Source: Bacteroidota bacterium (GTDB lineage: Bacteria; Bacteroidota; Bacteroidia; Flavobacteriales_D; Crocinitomicaceae). From it: 5,549 bases of DNA. Where the stretch lies: assembly GCA_016866415.1 (NCBI GenBank), contig VGML01000143.1, positions 1 to 5,549 of the forward strand, written 5' to 3'. Positions 1 through 5,549 of the stretch are shown here, one piece after another (position 1 is the first letter of the stretch; each line of letters begins with the position of its first letter). The position numbers and the translations under genes were made by a program. A model generated the notes under the pieces. That model had not been told where the DNA came from. It ran no database searches and was given only the letters and a program-made list of their open reading frames with translations.

Positions 1-230
1 AATTGATAAACAAGGAAAAACGAGTTTTTGGTACTTTCTTCGAGTTAAAAGGAAATGTAGCTACAAACTTTCAATTTTACCTTACTGACTCTACAAATAA
101 TTTCGTTAGGGGAGAAGTACTTTTGAATTGCAGGCCAAATTATGATTCATTAAAACCTTCACTTGAATATTTAAAACGCGATTTGTTAGAATTAGTGAAC
201 AATTTTAAATGGAAATCCCAACAAAATTAG
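1..230 (+). CDS. gldD: Gliding motility lipoprotein GldD, C-terminal fragment (5' end outside window)
   Basis: The window opens inside this gene. The first complete codon is at position 3 (TTG), and I read it as an internal Leu rather than a start because the recognisable protein is already under way. The 75 visible residues match the C-terminal part of GldD as I know the family: a 'V-x-G-T/L-F/Y-x-x-K-G-N-V-A' strand (residues 8-20), 'QFYLTDS' (24-30), 'F-x-RG' (34-37), 'PNYDSL' (45-50) and a closing amphipathic helix ending in 'FKWK'. GldD is usually about 190 residues, so more than half is missing here, including the signal peptide and lipobox. In Flavobacterium johnsoniae GldD is a lipoprotein required for gliding motility; its biochemical role is not well defined. 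In F. johnsoniae gldE lies next to gldD and may lie upstream here. The 3' end overlaps folK by 22 bp, suggesting co-transcription. Confidence 0.85.
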   Translation, partial: LINKEKRVFGTFFELKGNVATNFQFYLTDSTNNFVRGEVLLNCRPNYDSLKPSLEYLKRDLLELVNNFKWKSQQN

Positions 231-670
231 TTTCATTTTCACTTGGTTCAAATCTCGGAGACAAAAAGCACAACATTACTGTTGCAATTAATAAATTGGA
301 TTCTCAGGTTGGAAAAATTATTGAAATTTCTGATTTTTTCATCAGTAAACCCCTTGGATTTTTTAGTGAAAACAATTTTGTGAACTGCTGTTGTAATTTA
401 AGAACCAATTTAGGAATTCAAGAATTAATATCAATTACACAAAGGATTGAAAATGAAATGGGTAGACAAAAACTTAAAATCAATAAATATGAAGATCGAA
501 TAATTGACATCGACATTATTTTTTTTGATAATGAAATAATTAATTGCCCCGAAGTTAGGATTCCACATACAAATTTTAGAAAACGTGATTTTGTGCTTTT
601 CCCTTTGAAACAATTGTCGAATCGCATTGATCCTGAAACTTTTATAACGATAGATCAGTTCACAAAATAA
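209..670 (+). CDS. folK: 2-amino-4-hydroxy-6-hydroxymethyldihydropteridine pyrophosphokinase (HPPK)
   Basis: HPPK transfers pyrophosphate from ATP to 6-hydroxymethyl-7,8-dihydropterin, the step before dihydropteroate synthase in folate synthesis; it is cytoplasmic. The 153 residues cover a full single-domain HPPK (E. coli 159). Visible landmarks are 'SLGSNLGD' (11-18), N59 in 'FVNC', 'TQRIE' (77-81), and the signature 'DRIIDIDIIFFD' (96-107), with R97 and the two Mg-binding aspartates D100 and D102 corresponding to E. coli R92, D95 and D97. 'IPH' with H120 and R126 correspond to E. coli H115 and R121. All key residues are present, so it should be active. No folB or folP domain is fused and no other folate gene is nearby. 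ATG 209 is the only Met codon before the GSN motif. It lies inside the end of gldD in another frame, so translation is probably coupled. Three consecutive cysteines (60-62) follow N59, an uncommon but probably harmless feature. Confidence 0.95.
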   Translation: MEIPTKLVSFSLGSNLGDKKHNITVAINKLDSQVGKIIEISDFFISKPLGFFSENNFVNCCCNLRTNLGIQELISITQRIENEMGRQKLKINKYEDRIIDIDIIFFDNEIINCPEVRIPHTNFRKRDFVLFPLKQLSNRIDPETFITIDQFTK

Positions 671-726
671 TGTGCATAAGATTTTTTAAAATTCACTTGA
701 AGCATACATAGCATTTAATTTATTGT

Positions 727-734
727 TATTTTTG
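727..734 (+). promoter_or_regulatory. Bacteroidota-type -7 element upstream of the OmpA/TPR lipoprotein gene
   Basis: TATTTTTG matches the Bacteroidota housekeeping -7 consensus TAnnTTTG exactly and is followed by CACC. It would place the transcription start near 740, giving an A-rich leader of about 20 nt with TAAAA-like stretches before ATG 760. No TTG sits at the expected 17-23 bp upstream; the nearest, at 697-699, is 27 bp away, so the -33 half is missing or degenerate. The position just ahead of a lipoprotein gene that has its own terminator makes a dedicated promoter plausible. Confidence 0.5.
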
Positions 735-759
735 CACCAATTAAAAAACGAAAATTAAA

Positions 760-2454
760 ATGAAAAGAATAGTATTAGTTTCCACAGTGGGTTTATTGTT
801 GGCATCTTTGCCTTCTTGTGATTTGGTTAAAGATTTCACTTATAATGTTTCCCCAAATCCATTGGAAATGCACGGCGATAGTGTTAAAATGTCTGTTGTT
901 GTGAATATCCCTCAAAAAGGAATCAACAAAAAAGTAAAAGCAGAAATCACGCCGAAATTAGGTAATAAAGCACTTGGAACATGGCAAGTTCAAGGTGAAA
1001 AAATTACAGGAAATGGTCAAACAATCCCATTTAAGCCAGGTGGTTCTGCTACGTTTGATTTAACAATCCCTTACGATGCATCATTTGAGGCTGCTGATCT
1101 GAAAGTTACAGGTAAAATTTACAAAGGAACCAAAGATAAAGGGTCGTTGCCTGAATTTAAAATAGCTGATGCTACTATAATAACCCCTTTAATGGTAAAA
1201 AAGGAATTCAAAATGATTTTTGAAGATGACAAAATCGTTAGAAGTGAAACCAAATCTTTTGATTCTAAAATAAATTTTGATAGAGCCAAGTCTGTGGTTA
1301 AACCGAACGAGTTAAAAGATATGGATATTATCGAGATGATTACTTGGATGAAGAATGCGCAAGCAAATCCAAAAATCACAATTAATTCCATTGATATCAA
1401 AGGATATGCTTCTCCTGATGGAGAAGAGTCTAAAAATGTGTCGCTTTCAGCAGATAGAGCTCGCGAAGTAAGAACTGCTTTAATTTCAATTATGAAAAAG
1501 GAGAAATTAACAGCATTAACTGACACCTCTTCATATGTTACTTCAAAATTTGGTGAGGATTACGAAGGATTTAAAGCTCAATTGGCTTTAACGTCTACAA
1601 TTTCTGAAGCTGATAAAAATTTGTTTATTCGCGTTTTAGAGATGACAAAAGATTCAAAACAACGCGAGCAGGAAATGATTAACCTTGGTAAATCCTATAA
1701 AGAACTTGAAAAAGATGTTTTTCCAGCGATTCGTAGAACAGTAATTTCTGTAAATTATACCCTTGCAGGTCTTACAAATGATGAATTAAAAGCAGCTTCT
1801 GTTTCAAATCCAGAATCTTTAGGGATTGAGGAGTTATTATTTGTTGCGGATACATTTACAATTGATTTAAATGAAAAGGCAAGACTTTATGACGTAGCGG
1901 CTAAGAATTTTTCAAATGATTTTCGAGCACACAACAATTTAGGTGCCGTAAAATTTCTTTTAAATAAAATGCCTGATGCTAAGAAAAGTTTAGAAAAAGC
2001 AAACCAATTAAAGGATAATTCAAATACAAAAAACAATTTAGCTGGAATTGCAATTTTGGAAGGTGATCGTTCAGCTTCAAGAAAATTAATAAATCAAGCC
2101 AAAGGAGCGAAAGATGGAAATGCCATTTCATACAACACGGCTATATTGGATATTCTCGATGGAAAATATGCCAGCGGTGCAGGTTTGAAAGAAGCTTCGT
2201 TTAACAAGGCTTTGGCTGCTACATTGTCTAATAAGTATGATGAGGCCAAAAAGGCATTATCTGGAAATGAATCTGCTGAAGCTCACTATTTAAGAGCTAT
2301 TATAGCGCAGAGAAACGGTGAGGGGGCGGATGTTGTTGTAAATAACTTGAAAAGTGCATTTGCTAAAGATTCATCACTTAAAGAAAAAGCTTCACGAGAT
2401 AGAGAGTTCATTAAGTTATTTAAAGATTCGAACTTTAGTTCTGCAATCAAATAA
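760..2454 (+). CDS. Outer-membrane lipoprotein with OmpA-like domain and C-terminal TPR-like repeats
   Basis: This 564-residue protein has a type II signal peptide: K2-R3, a hydrophobic core (4-17) and lipobox L17-P18-S19-C20, so the mature lipoprotein starts at Cys20. Residues about 27-150 form a beta-rich domain ('SPNPLEMHGDSV' onward) resembling the N-terminus of Bacteroidota OmpA/TPR proteins. Residues about 165-335 are OmpA-like: 'GYASPDGE' (215-222), 'LSADRAREV' (229-237), then the extended Bacteroidota form with 'GEDYEGF' (265-271) and 'VFPAIRR' (320-326). The Asp that contacts diaminopimelate in classical OmpA domains aligns with S218, while the Arg (R233) is kept. From about 374 to 550 are helical TPR-like pairs, clearest at 391-415 ('NNLGAV'), 424-445 and 505-530. 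It probably sits on the periplasmic side of the outer membrane as a wall-contacting or scaffolding protein. The architecture differs from PorE of type IX secretion, where OmpA is C-terminal. The exact function is unknown. It appears monocistronic, with a -7 element upstream and an intrinsic terminator just downstream. Confidence 0.85.
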   Translation: MKRIVLVSTVGLLLASLPSCDLVKDFTYNVSPNPLEMHGDSVKMSVVVNIPQKGINKKVKAEITPKLGNKALGTWQVQGEKITGNGQTIPFKPGGSATFDLTIPYDASFEAADLKVTGKIYKGTKDKGSLPEFKIADATIITPLMVKKEFKMIFEDDKIVRSETKSFDSKINFDRAKSVVKPNELKDMDIIEMITWMKNAQANPKITINSIDIKGYASPDGEESKNVSLSADRAREVRTALISIMKKEKLTALTDTSSYVTSKFGEDYEGFKAQLALTSTISEADKNLFIRVLEMTKDSKQREQEMINLGKSYKELEKDVFPAIRRTVISVNYTLAGLTNDELKAASVSNPESLGIEELLFVADTFTIDLNEKARLYDVAAKNFSNDFRAHNNLGAVKFLLNKMPDAKKSLEKANQLKDNSNTKNNLAGIAILEGDRSASRKLINQAKGAKDGNAISYNTAILDILDGKYASGAGLKEASFNKALAATLSNKYDEAKKALSGNESAEAHYLRAIIAQRNGEGADVVVNNLKSAFAKDSSLKEKASRDREFIKLFKDSNFSSAIK

Positions 2455-2458
2455 TTAT

Positions 2459-3418
2459 TTAATCATACAGATTGAAGTCCTGGGAGTTTCTCAGGACTTT
2501 TTTGTGTAAATAAAGTTGCTCAAGTTGACCAGGACATGCTATTAGATTGAATTCACAACCTAAATGTTTTATATCCATTAATGTGGAATAACCACAATAC
2601 CCATATATTCTTTTTGCGTTGAGAATTAAATTATCTGTGTATTTCCAGTTTTTGGCATTATGAAAATTTACGTTTTTATTTATGTTTTTTAATATTTCAA
2701 AAGACTCATCGTTTCCAATAATTAACTCAATGTCATCATTTTTTATTTTACTATTGTAATAGTCGAACAGTTTGGAATAATATGAGCTTGGACCTGAAAC
2801 AATTAGTACGCTCTTTTCCCTTGCTTTACTAGGTATTAAATCTTCGAATCGAGATAATAATCCAATAAAAATTGCATTGGGGAAATTTTCATTACTGGAT
2901 AGCTTGCCCGCTAATCGTTGAGATTCATCATCTACAATCCATTGAAAGTTAAACTTTGAAACAAGTTTTGTGTGCCTAGCTTGAATAATTTTTAAATACC
3001 AGGGTAATGGCAGCTGAAGTTGATGAGTCATAAAAATAGAAGTGCACTTTTCAGATCGAAATCCGTAACGGTGATCTGAAATTACAATATCAATTCCATA
3101 GTTATCAACAAGATTATATACTTCTAAAAGTTCTTGTTTAAGCCTCTTTTGTAGTTTTTTCAAATTGATCACTGAATCCAAAATAAAATTCCCACGACCT
3201 TTGAATCGAAAGGGGTATCCTTCATGATGAACGTAAGTTATTTCTTGTTGAAAATAAGATTCAAAAACTTCTCTTTGAATCTCAGTACAAGCGATGAAAA
3301 TTTCATTATTCTGCTTTTTCAGTCTTTTGATCAAAGGAATACATCTCGATACATGCCCCATTCCCCAATTCAATGGGCTAATTAATATTTTTTTTTCAAA
3401 AATTTCAGTTGGGTACAT
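2459..3418 (-). CDS. GT-B-fold glycosyltransferase (MurG/UGT-like), acceptor unknown
   Basis: The 319-residue protein resembles the Bacteroidota family of soluble GT-B glycosyltransferases related to MurG and family 28. The N-terminal Rossmann half opens with 'ILISPLNWGMGHVSRCIPL' (11-29), whose G-M-G-H loop (19-22) corresponds to the glycine-rich G-x-G-H loop of MurG; 'DIVISDHRYGF' (110-120) is a second conserved strand-loop. The C-terminal half starts near 'SVLIVSGP' (203-210) and carries the donor-nucleotide region 'GYSTLMDIKHLG' (276-287) followed by 'PGQLEQ' (296-301). No signal peptide or transmembrane segment is seen, so it is cytoplasmic or membrane-peripheral. It probably transfers a sugar from a nucleotide donor, but neither donor nor acceptor can be deduced and no glycan cluster surrounds it. 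Only 18 residues follow 'PGQLEQ', which looks short for the family; this end overlaps the opposing gene's terminator. ATG 3418 precedes the first strand closely, and a TAAAA-like element lies 11 nt upstream on its strand. Confidence 0.8.
   Translation of the reverse strand: MYPTEIFEKKILISPLNWGMGHVSRCIPLIKRLKKQNNEIFIACTEIQREVFESYFQQEITYVHHEGYPFRFKGRGNFILDSVINLKKLQKRLKQELLEVYNLVDNYGIDIVISDHRYGFRSEKCTSIFMTHQLQLPLPWYLKIIQARHTKLVSKFNFQWIVDDESQRLAGKLSSNENFPNAIFIGLLSRFEDLIPSKAREKSVLIVSGPSSYYSKLFDYYNSKIKNDDIELIIGNDESFEILKNINKNVNFHNAKNWKYTDNLILNAKRIYGYCGYSTLMDIKHLGCEFNLIACPGQLEQLYLHKKVLRNSQDFNLYD
2475..2503 (+). terminator. Intrinsic terminator of the OmpA/TPR lipoprotein gene
   Basis: AAGTCCTG (2475-2482) pairs perfectly with CAGGACTT (2492-2499), giving an 8-bp stem and a 9-nt loop. 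The T run 2498-2503 follows directly, as expected of a Rho-independent terminator reading on the plus strand. It begins 21 bp after the lipoprotein stop codon. On the minus strand the hairpin is followed by TTCAATC rather than a T tract, so termination should be one-directional. The whole element lies inside the last dozen or so codons of the convergent glycosyltransferase gene. Confidence 0.85.
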
Positions 3419-3501
3419 TTGACAAATATTTTTAAAATTAATTAAAAAAAAGCGCCAAATTCAATGGATTAGTTAATTTTAGATTCTTAAAAAATAGACT
3501 T
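3419..3501. promoter_or_regulatory. Divergent AT-rich intergenic region between the glycosyltransferase and clpP
   Basis: This 83-bp spacer must hold the 5' signals of both divergent genes unless transcription enters from elsewhere. It is very A+T-rich, with an A8 run at 3444-3451. On the plus strand TAATTTTA (3474-3481) differs from the Bacteroidota -7 consensus TAnnTTTG only at the last base, but no TTG lies at the right distance upstream. A TAAAA stretch (3488-3492) sits 9 nt before the clpP start, in the spacing reported for Flavobacterium ribosome-binding elements. I see no clear operator or heat-shock (CIRCE-like) inverted repeat. Confidence 0.4.
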
Positions 3502-4170
3502 ATGTTTGATAACAACGAATTTAGAAAATATGCAACCAAACACATGGGTATAAATAGCATGTTTGTAGAGCACTACATTGAATCTTCGATGACTCCTTAC
3601 ATTATCGAAGAGCGGCCATTAAATATGACTCAAATGGACGTTTTCTCAAGATTAATGATGGATCGAATTATTTTTCTTGGAACAGGAATAAATGACCAAG
3701 TTGCTAATATTATCAATGCGCAGTTATTATTCTTGGAGTCTGTTGATGCAAAAAAGGATATACAAATTTACCTAAATTCACCCGGTGGTTCAGTTTATGC
3801 TGGCTTGGGAATTTATGACACGATGCAATATATTCGGCCTGATGTAGCAACGATTTGCACGGGTATGGCTGCATCAATGGGTGCTGTTTTATTGTGTGCG
3901 GGTGCAGATGGAAAGAGAAGTGCATTGAAACATGCTCGAGTAATGATTCATCAACCACTCGGTGGAGCTCAAGGACAAGCAAGTGATATAGAAATTACTG
4001 CAAGAGAAATCCAAAAGTTGAAAAAAGAACTTTATGATATCATCGCCTCACACTCAAAACAAACTTATGACAAAGTTTGGGCTGATTCTGATCGTGATTA
4101 TTGGATGACCTCGGAAGAAGCAAAGGAATATGGAATGGTTGATGAAGTCCTTTTAAGAAATCCTAAATAA
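3502..4170 (+). CDS. clpP: ATP-dependent Clp protease proteolytic subunit ClpP
   Basis: ClpP is the serine peptidase that forms the tetradecameric chamber of ClpXP, degrading unfolded or tagged proteins in the cytoplasm. The catalytic triad is complete: S125 in 'GMAASMGA' (121-128), H150 in 'MIHQPLGG' (148-155) and D199 in 'DSDRDYW' (195-201), with the same spacing as E. coli S111-H136-D185. The oxyanion-side loop 'NSPGGSV' (92-98) is present. At 222 residues it is longer than E. coli ClpP (207), because the segment before the conserved 'TPYIIEE' (31-37) is about 30 residues rather than 14. This long N-terminus is usual in Bacteroidota ClpP and is probably removed as a propeptide. ATG 3502 is supported by the TAAAA stretch upstream and by the Bacteroidota-like N-terminal sequence 'EFRKYATKHMGIN'. 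clpX follows after 4 bp. The trigger factor gene (tig), which often precedes clpP, is not here. Confidence 0.98.
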   Translation: MFDNNEFRKYATKHMGINSMFVEHYIESSMTPYIIEERPLNMTQMDVFSRLMMDRIIFLGTGINDQVANIINAQLLFLESVDAKKDIQIYLNSPGGSVYAGLGIYDTMQYIRPDVATICTGMAASMGAVLLCAGADGKRSALKHARVMIHQPLGGAQGQASDIEITAREIQKLKKELYDIIASHSKQTYDKVWADSDRDYWMTSEEAKEYGMVDEVLLRNPK

Positions 4171-4174
4171 TTCA

Positions 4175-5413
4175 ATGGCCAAAAAGGATACAACTTGTTC
4201 GTTTTGTGGAGCAAGTAGAAATGATGTGAACATGTTAATTGCAGGTGTTTCTGGACACATATGCGACAGTTGTGCCGTCCAAGCTAATACTATTATTCAG
4301 CAAGAATTCAATCATACAGTTAAAGCTAAAGATAGCATTGCAAAGTCGAAAAAGATTTCTCTTCTAAAACCAATTGAAATTAAAAATCATTTGGATGAAT
4401 ATGTAATCGGACAGGATACGGCAAAGAAAGTGCTTTCGGTAGCCGTTTATAATCATTTTAAGCGTTTGAGTTATGCACCAAAAGTGGATGATATTGAAAT
4501 TGATAAGTCAAATGTGATTTTAGTTGGTCGAACTGGAACGGGTAAAACCTTGTTGGCAAAAACGATTGCTAAATTATTGAATGTTCCTTTTTGTATAGCG
4601 GATGCAACTGTATTGACGCAGGCAGGATATGTTGGAGAAGATGTTGAGAGTATTTTATCTCGCTTACTTCAGGCAGCAGATTTTGACGTTGAGCAAGCTG
4701 AGAAAGGCATTGTCTTTATTGATGAAATAGACAAAATTGCACGAAAAGGAGATAACCCTTCCATAACCCGAGACGTTTCAGGAGAAGGGGTTCAACAAGC
4801 TTTATTAAAATTGTTAGAAGGATCTATTGTTAGTGTTCCACCTCAAGGGGGAAGAAAACATCCTGAGCAGAAATTAATACAAATCGACACGAAGAATATC
4901 CTATTTATTTGTGGAGGAGCATTTGATGGTATTGAGCGTGTTATCGCTAATCGGGTGAATAGACAAACAATTGGATTTAGTCACGTTCAAGAAACGGCAA
5001 TTGAGGAAGATTCTTTATTAAAATATATTACGCCTTCGGATGTCAAAGACTATGGATTAATCCCCGAGTTAATAGGAAGGTTTCCTGTTCTTTCACATTT
5101 AGATCCTCTAAAACGTGAAGATTTAAAAAGAATTCTTACAGAGCCAAAAAATGCCTTGATTAAGCAGTTTGTTCGACTTTTTGAATTGGACGGGATTAAA
5201 CTAACACTCGATAAGGAGGTTTTAGATTTTATTGTTGATAAAGCAGTTGAGTTTAAACTTGGAGCCCGTGGATTAAGGTCTATATGTGAAGCAATTCTTA
5301 CTGAAGCAATGTTTGAACTACCGAATTCAGATTTGAAAAATTTTAATGTGGAAATGACCTATGCCGCAAGTCAATTTAGTAAATCTAAAATTACTCAATT
5401 AAAAGTTGCTTAA
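4175..5413 (+). CDS. clpX: ATP-dependent Clp protease ATP-binding subunit ClpX
   Basis: ClpX is the hexameric AAA+ unfoldase that recognises substrates, pulls them through its pore and feeds them to ClpP. The 412 residues (E. coli 424) are complete. An N-terminal zinc-binding domain has C8, C11, C30 and C33. The AAA+ module shows Walker A 'GRTGTGKT' (118-125), Walker B 'IVFIDE' (179-184), pore-1 loop 'GYVG' (151-154), the 'RKH' loop (227-229), the ClpP-docking 'IGF' loop (266-268), the arginine finger R302 in 'GRFPV', and sensor-2 'GARGLR' (363-368). R119 replaces the Pro of the E. coli Walker A motif, at a position that tolerates change. Presence of the IGF loop and the 4-bp gap to clpP indicate a working ClpXP pair translated from one mRNA. 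ATG 4175 is the only start that preserves the zinc domain. No Shine-Dalgarno sequence is visible, so translation may be coupled to termination of clpP. Confidence 0.98.
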   Translation: MAKKDTTCSFCGASRNDVNMLIAGVSGHICDSCAVQANTIIQQEFNHTVKAKDSIAKSKKISLLKPIEIKNHLDEYVIGQDTAKKVLSVAVYNHFKRLSYAPKVDDIEIDKSNVILVGRTGTGKTLLAKTIAKLLNVPFCIADATVLTQAGYVGEDVESILSRLLQAADFDVEQAEKGIVFIDEIDKIARKGDNPSITRDVSGEGVQQALLKLLEGSIVSVPPQGGRKHPEQKLIQIDTKNILFICGGAFDGIERVIANRVNRQTIGFSHVQETAIEEDSLLKYITPSDVKDYGLIPELIGRFPVLSHLDPLKREDLKRILTEPKNALIKQFVRLFELDGIKLTLDKEVLDFIVDKAVEFKLGARGLRSICEAILTEAMFELPNSDLKNFNVEMTYAASQFSKSKITQLKVA

Positions 5414-5439
5414 ACAATTTTAAAGTAAACATGTATTAA

Positions 5440-5549
5440 TTATTTTTGCATTCTTGTTAAATAATATGAAATAGCCATGCAAATAAATCGCGCAAGCACC
5501 GATGAAAATATCATGGCGTATTCCATATGACCTTTAAAAGACAAATTAT
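5440..5549 (-). CDS. Possible 3' end of a minus-strand gene, hydrophobic C-terminus (partial, uncertain)
   Basis: Reading the minus strand from the right edge gives 35 codons without a stop before TAA at 5442-5440. The peptide contains 'GHMEYAMIFSSVLARF' followed by a second hydrophobic stretch and ends '...YYLTRMQK', which could be a membrane helix with a basic cytoplasmic end. If real, it is the tail of a gene converging on clpX with a 26-bp gap. I recognise no family. A stop-free run of this length is not rare by chance, and a plus-strand -7-like element overlaps its stop, so the alternative is that this region is the leader of a plus-strand gene starting near or beyond ATG 5527. Confidence 0.3.
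   Translation of the reverse strand, partial: NLSFKGHMEYAMIFSSVLARFICMAISYYLTRMQK
5441..5448 (+). promoter_or_regulatory. Candidate Bacteroidota -7 element downstream of clpX
   Basis: TATTTTTG fits TAnnTTTG exactly and, with the following CA, repeats the ten bases found upstream of the lipoprotein gene at 727-736. No TTG is found at the expected -33 distance. If used, it would drive a gene beginning near the right edge, for example from ATG 5527, whose frame is open to the window end but covers only seven full codons. It competes with the minus-strand reading of the same bases, so confidence is low. Confidence 0.3.

Noticed and set aside
418..627. Two overlapping minus-strand open frames opposite folK
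   Set aside because: Both are antisense shadows of the conserved HPPK signature region and resemble no protein I recognise.
671..726. Possible terminator for folK
   Set aside because: There is a T run at 682-687 but no convincing GC-containing stem before it; I could not find complementary arms long enough to call a hairpin.
1119..1526. A 135-codon open frame on the minus strand inside the lipoprotein gene
   Set aside because: It lies wholly antisense to a gene with a convincing lipobox, OmpA and TPR features, shows no recognisable domain, and is the type of shadow frame expected opposite codon-biased AT-rich DNA.
3713..3982. Minus-strand open frame of 89 codons opposite clpP
   Set aside because: The product is rich in His and low-complexity residues with no family resemblance, and it is entirely antisense to the highly conserved catalytic part of clpP.
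3367..4178. AATTCAATGG occurring three times (3367-3376, 3458-3467, 4169-4178)
   Set aside because: The copies lie in unrelated settings (coding antisense, spacer, clpX start) with no regular spacing. The first two share a little more flanking similarity, but a short AT-rich word can recur by chance, and I see no function.
4526..4549. Arg in place of Pro in the ClpX Walker A motif as a possible defect
   Set aside because: The G-x4-GKT core is intact, the changed position is variable among P-loop proteins, and all other ClpX motifs are present, so ATPase function is expected.
1..5549. A novel defence, mobile or secretion system
   Set aside because: All substantial genes fall into recognised families or a known architecture. 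There are no transposase, integrase, nuclease, toxin-antitoxin or repeat-array features, and base composition looks uniform by eye.

Overview
The window looks like an ordinary chromosomal segment of a low-GC member of the Bacteroidota (about two thirds A+T by eye), most likely of the Flavobacteriales. Four observations support this: the C-terminal part of a GldD-type gliding lipoprotein, a ClpP with the long Bacteroidota-style N-terminus, an OmpA-like lipoprotein with the 'GYASP-x-G' motif variant common in this phylum, and gene starts preceded by A-rich TAAAA-type leaders with no Shine-Dalgarno sequence. A family- or genus-level assignment cannot be supported from the sequence alone.

Layout, left to right: the 3' end of gldD (+) overlaps by 22 bp the start of folK (+, a folate biosynthesis pyrophosphokinase). 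After an 89-bp gap with a Bacteroidota-type -7 element comes a 564-residue lipoprotein (+) with an N-terminal beta-rich domain, an unusual OmpA-like domain and C-terminal TPR-like repeats. It ends only 4 bp from the 3' end of a convergent GT-B-type glycosyltransferase (-). The lipoprotein gene's strong intrinsic terminator lies inside the last codons of that glycosyltransferase. An 83-bp AT-rich divergent spacer then leads to clpP-clpX (+, 4-bp gap), the two halves of the ClpXP ATP-dependent protease. The last 136 bp hold no firm gene. A 35-codon open frame on the minus strand running off the right edge may be the tail of another gene.

Functionally these are mostly independent housekeeping or envelope units: gliding (GldD), folate synthesis (FolK), an outer-membrane lipoprotein, an orphan glycosyltransferase, and protein quality control (ClpXP). 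I see no rRNA, tRNA, insertion sequence, CRISPR array, phage gene or defence cassette, and no convincing evidence of a new biological system. The items most worth a second look are the terminator embedded in the opposing gene, the OmpA-like domain lacking the usual peptidoglycan-binding Asp, and the slightly short glycosyltransferase.
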